A stretch of 26,991 bases of DNA, taken from Alphaproteobacteria bacterium. Its GTDB lineage: Bacteria; Pseudomonadota; Alphaproteobacteria; CAAGCB01; CAG-977. This document shows, piece by piece, positions 22,106 to 26,991 of this stretch; the first letter of the stretch is position 1; each line of letters starts with the position of its first letter. The stretch lies in NCBI GenBank assembly GCA_900768875.1, contig CAAGEP010000015.1, forward strand, positions 1 through 26,991, in the 5' to 3' direction. A program made the translations under genes and the position numbers. Under the pieces are notes generated by a model, which saw only the letters and a list, made by a program, of their open reading frames with translations, was not told the origin of the DNA and did no database searches.

Positions 22106-22115
22106 CGGCTGAAAA

Positions 22116-25055
22116 ATGAGGGGATGGCGGACTTTTCGGACTGTTTTGACGGTTGCGCTGCTGATGACGGCGCGGGCGTTCGCTCTGCCCGTTTTTTCGG
22201 ACGGGCAGGTTCGTTTGTTCGCCGTTCAGCGCGCCGACGAAAACCGATTGGTGCTTTCATTTCCGGAACAGGTGGATTTCAAGGAAAAAATATCGGGGGA
22301 TGACTACACGCTTGTTTTCGACGCCGCCGTGTCCAATCCCGATGCGCTGAAAGTCCGCCGCGTTTTGGCGACTTTTCCGCAGGAAATGCGGCAGGCGGCT
22401 GTTTCGGGCAATCCGTTGACGCTGACCTTGCGCCGGCCGAAAGGTCAGGTTGTCAAAACCGTCCGGAACGGGCGCAGGGTAACGGTGATTGTGGCTTCCG
22501 CCGTTCAAAAACGGACGGATGAACAAAACGCGCCCGAAATAAAACCTGCGGCGCGGGATGTTTCCGAACCGCAAGTTTCCGCAGAAAAAACAGCGGAAAA
22601 TGCGGTGGAAAATGCGGAAAACATTTCTTTGAATGTCATCAATCCCGCTGCGTTGGCGGAAGATGCGGAAAAGCGAACCGAAATTATTGTTCCGCAGGAA
22701 TCGGGATACCGCTCCGTATCGCTCAGTTTCCCGTGGACGCGCATGACGGCGGCGGCGGCGTTCAGACGGCAGGGATATCTGTGGCTGGTCTTTGACCGCA
22801 AGGGCAATTTCAATTTCGATACCGAACTGAAAATTTACAAGGATATCATTTACGAAATTGTGCAAATTCCCCATTCAAAGGCGACGATTCTGCGCTTGGT
22901 AACCGCGCCGGGGTACAATCCGTCCCTGCGCCGCGAAGGGTTGCTGTGGGTGGTGGATTTGATGGTTCAGCCGTTGCGGCCGAAGAAAAATCTGGATTTG
23001 ATTTTACAGCGCAAAACGCCGTTCGGTCCCCGCATTTTCGTTCCGATGGACGAAACGCCGGAAATCATTCCCTTGATTGATCCCGAAGTCGGCGATTTGT
23101 TTTACATCGTTCCCGTCTTTGCATTGGGCAAAGGGTTGTCGAACCGCCGTTCGTTCGTGGACGCCATTTTTCTGCCGTCGGCGCAGGGGCTGGCGATTGT
23201 GCCGAATACCGAAGATTTGTCTTTGTACTCTTCTTCGTCCGGTTTGGAAGTTCGCGGTCCGGCGGGCGGAATGCGCTTTTCGTCCGAAGACATGCTGTCG
23301 TATCTGGCCAAAAAGAAAATCAACAAAAATCCATTGGAGCAGTTGCTTGACGTCGGGGTTTGGGCGATTAACGCGAACGACCGCCAGTTTTTGCCGGTGT
23401 TGCAGGAAATACAAAAGGCAACGGCCTTGTCCGCCGAACGGGAAAAACCCGTCAAACGGCTGATGCTGGCGCGGTATTGGTTTGCAAACGGCTTTTATCC
23501 GGAAACATTGGGCGTTTTGAAAACGATAGCTTTCGATACGCCGGATTTTGCAAAGCAAAACGCTTTCATAGCTTTGCGCGGGGCGGCGAACTTTATGATG
23601 CAAAGATACCGCGAAGCTTTGGCGGATTTTTCGGCTCCCGCTTTGGCCAAGGACGACGCCGTTCAATACTGGAAAGCGGCGGCGATGGCGGGGTTGTCCG
23701 ACAAACCGCAACAATATTTGCCGCCGATGCGCGAAAATATGGCGGTGCTGACCGCTTATCCGTCCGTTATCAAGACGCGGCTGGCTTTGGCGGGATTGCA
23801 TGCCGCCGTTGCCGCGGGGGATGAATTTTCCGTTCAAAACTTTATGGAAGCGGCTGTGAACGACGAAAATTCAAAAGCGGTCAATACCGAAATCGGCTTC
23901 TATCATTCCTTGTGGCAGGAAATCAACGGTATGTATTCCATGGCGCAAAAGGAAATGAAGCAAATCGCGGACGGAACGGATTATTACTACCGCGCGATGG
24001 CGGGGCTGGAAGTGTTGCGTATGGACGAACGTTCGGAAACCATGACGCCGGAACAGCGGATTGAAGAACTGGAACGTCTGTCCTATGCTTGGCGCGGCGA
24101 TGATTTTGAATACAATTTGATGACAAAGCTGGTTGACGCGTATCAAAAGCAAAAAAACTACGCGCAGATGCTGTATACTTTAAAAGGAATGAGGATTCGT
24201 TTTGCGGATTTGCCCGAAGCAAAACGAATTCCTAAGCTGATGTCGGATTTGTTTGCCAAAATTTATTTGACGGACGAAGGCGATTCTTTGCCGCCGATAA
24301 AGGCTATTGCGTTGTTTGACGAATTCCGCGATTTGTTGCCCAAGGGGGAAAAGGGGGCGAAAATCGTGCGTCGGCTGGCGGACAGGCTGATAGCCATTGA
24401 TTTGCCCGACCGTGCCGCGGAATTGCTTGAACAGCAACTGGCTCAGCCCATCGGAAACACGGAGCGCGGCTTGATTGCAACAAGGTTGGCTTTGGTGCGG
24501 CTGCTGAACCGCGAACCCGATGCGGCGCTGAAAGCTTTGAATGTCAGTGAAAACGGAACTTTTTCGCCGAAAACGGCTCAACAGCGCAGACATATCAAAG
24601 CCAAAGCGCTGGCGGATTTAAAACGAATCGACGAAGCCGTCGAATTGTTGGAGGACGACGATTCCGATGCCGCGAAACAACTTCGCGCCGAAATCTTTTG
24701 GCAGGCACAGATTTGGGACAAGGCGGCCGATGCTCTGAAATTGCTGATTAAAAAGCCCGATGCAAAAGTTCCGCTGACCAAAGAGGAGGCTCAGCGCGTT
24801 TTGAACTGGGCGGCGGCTCTGCGGCTGGCTGGGCGTACAAAAGTCGTACTGAGATTGCGTGAAAACTTTTTGCCGTATATGCAAAAAACGGAACTGGCGC
24901 AGGCGTTCGACTTTATCACAACATCGCCTCAGCAGGGCGTTATGGACTATCGGCAGGTCGCTAACGAAGTCAAAGCCGCCGAAAGCTTCAATACTTTTGC
25001 CAAAGGCTATATTGATTTGTTGAAAACCAAAGGCTTGAGCGAAGCCGTGCAATAA
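22116..25055 (+). CDS. Large periplasmic TPR-like protein of the flagellar operon
   Basis: This 979-residue protein has a signal peptide (about 1-24, cleavage after ARAFA). A beta-rich N-terminal region (about 28-130, VRLFAVQRADENRLVLSF to NGRRVTVIVAS) recalls an AMIN-type envelope-binding domain. A Glu/Ala-rich linker and a second beta-rich part (about 190-400) follow. The remainder, about 560 residues, is helical and TPR-like: repeated Ala/Tyr/Leu patterns such as LMLARYWFANGFYPETLGVL and AALALADFSAP-like pairs. It follows the CheY-like gene by 10 bases and precedes a membrane-protein gene by 12. Large TPR proteins at this position are known to me only as uncharacterised reading frames in related flagellar loci. 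A role in periplasmic assembly or anchoring of the motor is inference. Confidence 0.8.
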   Translation: MRGWRTFRTVLTVALLMTARAFALPVFSDGQVRLFAVQRADENRLVLSFPEQVDFKEKISGDDYTLVFDAAVSNPDALKVRRVLATFPQEMRQAAVSGNPLTLTLRRPKGQVVKTVRNGRRVTVIVASAVQKRTDEQNAPEIKPAARDVSEPQVSAEKTAENAVENAENISLNVINPAALAEDAEKRTEIIVPQESGYRSVSLSFPWTRMTAAAAFRRQGYLWLVFDRKGNFNFDTELKIYKDIIYEIVQIPHSKATILRLVTAPGYNPSLRREGLLWVVDLMVQPLRPKKNLDLILQRKTPFGPRIFVPMDETPEIIPLIDPEVGDLFYIVPVFALGKGLSNRRSFVDAIFLPSAQGLAIVPNTEDLSLYSSSSGLEVRGPAGGMRFSSEDMLSYLAKKKINKNPLEQLLDVGVWAINANDRQFLPVLQEIQKATALSAEREKPVKRLMLARYWFANGFYPETLGVLKTIAFDTPDFAKQNAFIALRGAANFMMQRYREALADFSAPALAKDDAVQYWKAAAMAGLSDKPQQYLPPMRENMAVLTAYPSVIKTRLALAGLHAAVAAGDEFSVQNFMEAAVNDENSKAVNTEIGFYHSLWQEINGMYSMAQKEMKQIADGTDYYYRAMAGLEVLRMDERSETMTPEQRIEELERLSYAWRGDDFEYNLMTKLVDAYQKQKNYAQMLYTLKGMRIRFADLPEAKRIPKLMSDLFAKIYLTDEGDSLPPIKAIALFDEFRDLLPKGEKGAKIVRRLADRLIAIDLPDRAAELLEQQLAQPIGNTERGLIATRLALVRLLNREPDAALKALNVSENGTFSPKTAQQRRHIKAKALADLKRIDEAVELLEDDDSDAAKQLRAEIFWQAQIWDKAADALKLLIKKPDAKVPLTKEEAQRVLNWAAALRLAGRTKVVLRLRENFLPYMQKTELAQAFDFITTSPQQGVMDYRQVANEVKAAESFNTFAKGYIDLLKTKGLSEAVQ

Positions 25056-25067
25056 GGATTCTCCGTT

Positions 25068-25607
25068 ATGTTCGATTCCGTCAAAAATGCGTATCAAAAC
25101 TTTTCCAATTCGGTGGACAGCTTTCAGCGGGATATGGCGGACATTCGCGACACTTTCGTCGGCATTAAAAACGTTGTCGGCGCAATTTTCGATTTTATGG
25201 GACAGGAAACGGCGATTTTGCTGTTTTGCACTTTTTTGTTCCTGTTCGTCGTCAATTTGATTCCGTTTTTATTCGTCGGCAAAAAAACACGCTATTACAT
25301 CGGTATCGGATTCGGGCTGTATTTGGGGTATTTTTTCCACTACACTTTATTTGCGGTCTTTAAATTCGTATTGATTATGCTGTTGCCCGTCTTTATGGAA
25401 TGGGGATTGGCTTGGGTGTTTTCCAAGCTTTGGAAGCTGATTCTCAAAGGACTGGCCTTGTTGCCCAAAGGGCTGATTAAGTTGCCGATGCTGTTGATTA
25501 AAAAGCTTCGCCGCCGCGGCGCGGAAGCAAAAAAACAGCCCGAAACGGTTGCCGCGCCGGACGAATCGGATGCCAAAAAAATCGGCAGTGATAAAAATCT
25601 GTTTTAA
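25068..25607 (+). CDS. Hypothetical inner-membrane protein at the end of the flagellar operon
   Basis: This 179-residue protein follows an AAGGA site. It has a soluble helical N-terminus (1-45, FQRDMADIRDTFVGIKNVVGAIFDFMG) and three or four membrane segments between about 47 and 125 (TAILLFCTFLFLFVVNLIPFLFV, YYIGIGFGLYLGYFFHY, FKFVLIMLLPVF). An amphipathic Lys/Leu stretch (KLWKLILKGLALLPKGLIKLPMLLIKKLRRR) and a polar tail come last. The family is not recognised. It is 12 bases behind the TPR-like gene, so the two probably work together. Confidence 0.75.
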   Translation: MFDSVKNAYQNFSNSVDSFQRDMADIRDTFVGIKNVVGAIFDFMGQETAILLFCTFLFLFVVNLIPFLFVGKKTRYYIGIGFGLYLGYFFHYTLFAVFKFVLIMLLPVFMEWGLAWVFSKLWKLILKGLALLPKGLIKLPMLLIKKLRRRGAEAKKQPETVAAPDESDAKKIGSDKNLF

Positions 25608-25631
25608 TTCGGTTGAAACTCGGTAAAATAG

Positions 25632-25667
25632 ACCCGATACAAAACCATAAAGGTTTATGTATCGGGT
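25632..25667 (+). terminator. Long hairpin after the fliL operon
   Basis: A 10-bp stem (ACCCGATACA with TGTATCGGGT) continues after a one-base bulge into a 5-bp stem (AAACC/GGTTT) with an ATAAA loop. A weak T-rich stretch (CTTTTTATTC) begins 14 bases later. It lies 24 bases after the last gene of the operon, so it very likely defines the mRNA 3' end, although it lacks an adjacent T-run. Confidence 0.65.
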
Positions 25668-25699
25668 AAAGCTTCTATTCCCTTTTTATTCTTTAACCC

Positions 25700-25795
25700 T
25701 ACCCTGCAGGAGCTTCGTTAAAGAATTTTACGGGGAACGGGCATGATGGGAATGTTTCCAAGGCTAGTGGCATGCTGAAAAACTCCCCACCATGA
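25700..25795. other. Gene-free structured stretch before the repressor operators
   Basis: No credible ORF is present in 25608-25906. GGGG at 25732 and GCATG can pair with CATGC and CCCC near 25774-25790 around an inner TGGGA/TTCCA element, giving a possible branched RNA of about 60 bases. No promoter is recognised. It could be a small RNA or a decayed element. Confidence 0.25.
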
Positions 25796-25803
25796 AAATA
25801 AGG

Positions 25804-25825
25804 ATATTTCCAAATTTGGAAATAT
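25804..25825. promoter_or_regulatory. Perfect 22-bp palindrome, probable repressor operator
   Basis: Each half reads ATATTTCCAAA towards the centre. It lies about 80-100 bases upstream of the S24-type repressor. A degenerate second copy with the shared core CAAATTTGG is centred 29 bases further (25833-25854), as expected for a pair of autoregulatory operators. Confidence 0.65.
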
Positions 25826-25832
25826 GCAACAC

Positions 25833-25854
25833 TTATTTTCAAATTTGGTTGATT
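25833..25854. promoter_or_regulatory. Second, imperfect copy of the operator
   Basis: It shares CAAATTTGG with the perfect palindrome, but its outer arms are not complementary (TTATTTT against TTGATT). The centre-to-centre distance of 29 bases is close to three helical turns. Confidence 0.4.
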
Positions 25855-25906
25855 TTGTTCAAGCTTTGCCTTTTGTGTCAAAACGCCAGCAAAGGTGAAT
25901 ATAAAA

Positions 25907-26755
25907 GTGTTGAATCGCGCAATCATCCAAAAACATTTGCAGGAAACGGTCGGTCAAACACCGCTTTCACGGTTTGCCAAAGAAACGGGAATTCCGCTTT
26001 CGACGCTCAGCCGCGCGTACAACGGAACGGATGTTTTAAATTTGGAACATCTGGAAAAGATTCATCGCCGTTTCGGCACTTCCGTGGCGTGGCTGTTGGA
26101 TTTGGACGGAGAAACTTTGACGGAACTGCCGATTCTCGGCTTTGCGTCTTGCGGCGTTGCACAAGGCTGGTTTGCGGAAGAAAAGTTTTCCAAAACAGTG
26201 CTGATTCCGGCTTCTTTTGCCAATGACGGCGCGTTCGGCGTTTACGCAAAAGGCGATTCGATGATTCCCTCCGGAATCGAATCGGGCGATTTGTGCATCA
26301 TCGATTCGTCAAAGCCCGTTGAATGTGGAAAACCCGTCATGGTGCGCGCCGATTGGTTTTACAAGGGCAAAAACACGCCTATGGCGACAATCAAAGTTTT
26401 GGAATCCGAAAACGAATCGTCTTATTTCCTTAAAGGTTGGTTTCCGGCGCAGGACGGGCTTCCGGCGACTTTCTTTATTGATGAACGGCCGAAAACGGCG
26501 ATTACCTTTATCGCGCCCGTTGTCAAAGTCGTTAAAGGCGGCAAAACCGTGAACGATTCGGCTTCTTCCGATTCGCTTCCTTATGACAAAGACGTGTTGG
26601 CGTTGTGCTTTGATGCATTGAAACCTGTTTTTATGGATTTGGAGTCGGAAAAATTCACATCGATTCTGGATTGTTTGTACAGGAAAGTGATGGTTTCGGG
26701 AGAAAAAGACATGACCATTCTTACGGAAATCGTAAAACTTTTGATTAAAAAGTAA
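25907..26755 (+). CDS. CI/LexA-like repressor with HTH and S24 peptidase domain
   Basis: GTG 25907 is preferred because AAAGGTGA lies just upstream; GTG 25895 is in frame but overlaps that site. The 282-residue product has an XRE-type helix-turn-helix at about 18-62 (LSRFAKETGIPLSTLSRAYNG, AWLLDLDGE). An S24/LexA-type autopeptidase domain follows, with a Cys82-Gly83 bond in the cleavage-site position, Ser118 in KGDSMIPSGIESGD and Lys163 in ATIKVLE. The catalytic pair is intact, so RecA-stimulated self-cleavage is possible. The last 70 residues are extra and unrecognised, ending in Lys-rich helices. Palindromes upstream suggest autoregulation. It resembles phage repressors, but no other phage gene is nearby. 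Confidence 0.85.
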   Translation: MLNRAIIQKHLQETVGQTPLSRFAKETGIPLSTLSRAYNGTDVLNLEHLEKIHRRFGTSVAWLLDLDGETLTELPILGFASCGVAQGWFAEEKFSKTVLIPASFANDGAFGVYAKGDSMIPSGIESGDLCIIDSSKPVECGKPVMVRADWFYKGKNTPMATIKVLESENESSYFLKGWFPAQDGLPATFFIDERPKTAITFIAPVVKVVKGGKTVNDSASSDSLPYDKDVLALCFDALKPVFMDLESEKFTSILDCLYRKVMVSGEKDMTILTEIVKLLIKK

Positions 26756-26767
26756 GGAAATCCGCTC

Positions 26768-26832
26768 TTTTTTAAAAAAGTTGAAAAAAATGAAAAAAAG
26801 ATATTGACGCAGAGATGTAAAGTCCTTATAAG
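26768..26832 (+). promoter_or_regulatory. Strong sigma-70 promoter with upstream A/T-rich element
   Basis: TTGACG (26804-26809) and TATAAG (26827-26832) are separated by exactly 17 bases. Just before the -35 are phased A-tracts (26768-26803), like a UP element. This combination is typical of stable-RNA operons. Confidence 0.8.
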
Positions 26833-26839
26833 AGGCTTC

Positions 26840-26991
26840 ACCCGCTAACGACGGGGTAGAGAGCTACTAGAGAGAGTTTGAGGAAGAGAGAGAAGAAGAG
26901 ATGTACAGGCGGCGGGCTTGTTAAGAGACGAGACGTTGGCCAAAGTACATCGGTAGACGAGGTAAAGGTATTAGATACGGAAGTATGTAGT
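26840..26991 (+). other. Purine-rich untranslated leader, possibly of an rRNA operon
   Basis: After the promoter there is a small CCCG/CGGG hairpin (26848-26863) and a GTAG/CTAC hairpin. A strikingly G/A-rich tract (26866-26903, repeated GAGAG and GAAGA) follows. No ORF is visible to the window edge. A stable RNA such as 16S rRNA downstream is suspected but not seen. Confidence 0.4.

Noticed and set aside
25699..25926. 75-codon minus-strand ORF across the repressor operators
   Set aside because: It covers the palindromes and the repressor start, lacks a ribosome-binding site and has no recognisable features.
26866..26910. 5' end of 16S rRNA, because GAGAGTTTGA occurs
   Set aside because: The bases after it (GGAAGAGAG) do not follow the universal 16S start, so it is only a chance resemblance within a purine-rich leader.

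Overview
The window looks like a chromosomal segment of an alphaproteobacterium, most likely a Rhodospirillales-like, motile organism that can live without oxygen. The evidence is the divergent flgF-flgG-flgA-flgH / fliL-fliM flagellar arrangement, a FlaF-like gene (an alphaproteobacterial family), a small membrane-anchored protein directly after fliM followed by a MotE-like gene, a sigma-54-type promoter for the flgF operon, and an anaerobic class III ribonucleotide reductase locus. Base composition appears roughly half G+C (not computed). No insertion sequence, integrase, prophage structural gene or CRISPR array was seen.

Layout. (1) 1-4980, plus strand: the end of an operon that begins outside the window. 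It holds a very repetitive partial protein, a cytoplasmic protein of unknown function, a short secretin-like outer-membrane lipoprotein and a Pro/Met-rich single-pass membrane protein, and closes with a strong terminator. I read it as part of an uncharacterised envelope apparatus. (2) 5070-7875, plus: a free-standing iscX, a divergent RNase J-like beta-CASP metallo-hydrolase and an unrecognised 212-residue protein, separated and closed by hairpin terminators. (3) 7876-11171, plus: a 316-base leader with a G10 tract and an NrdR box, then nrdD, a separate small gene carrying only the glycyl-radical segment of NrdD, and nrdG. The reductase is thus made from two polypeptides. (4) 11130-14673, minus: a PQ-loop membrane protein, an HExxH metallopeptidase-like protein, a PD-(D/E)XK nuclease-fold protein and a TrmN6-like tRNA methyltransferase. 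(5) 14732-14808, minus: tRNA-Val(UAC) with its own promoter and terminator. (6) 14878-18599, minus: flgF, flgG, flgA, flgH and flaF-like, behind a near-consensus sigma-54 promoter. (7) 18770-25607, plus: fliL, fliM, a DUF6468-like membrane protein, a MotE-like protein, a CheY-like receiver, a 979-residue periplasmic repeat protein and a membrane protein. (8) 25608-26755: a structured intergenic stretch, a perfect 22-bp palindrome and a CI/LexA-like S24 repressor. (9) The right edge holds a canonical sigma-70 promoter with an A/T-rich upstream element and a purine-rich untranslated leader, probably the start of a stable-RNA (possibly rRNA) operon that continues outside.

How the genes fit together. 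Regions 6 and 7 build the rod, L-ring and switch of the flagellum. The two large unstudied envelope proteins at the end of the fliL operon are candidates for lineage-specific flagellar or envelope factors. Region 3 supplies deoxyribonucleotides without oxygen. The most unusual points are the split NrdD, the repeat-rich secretin-associated operon at the left edge and the palindrome-flanked repressor with no prophage beside it.
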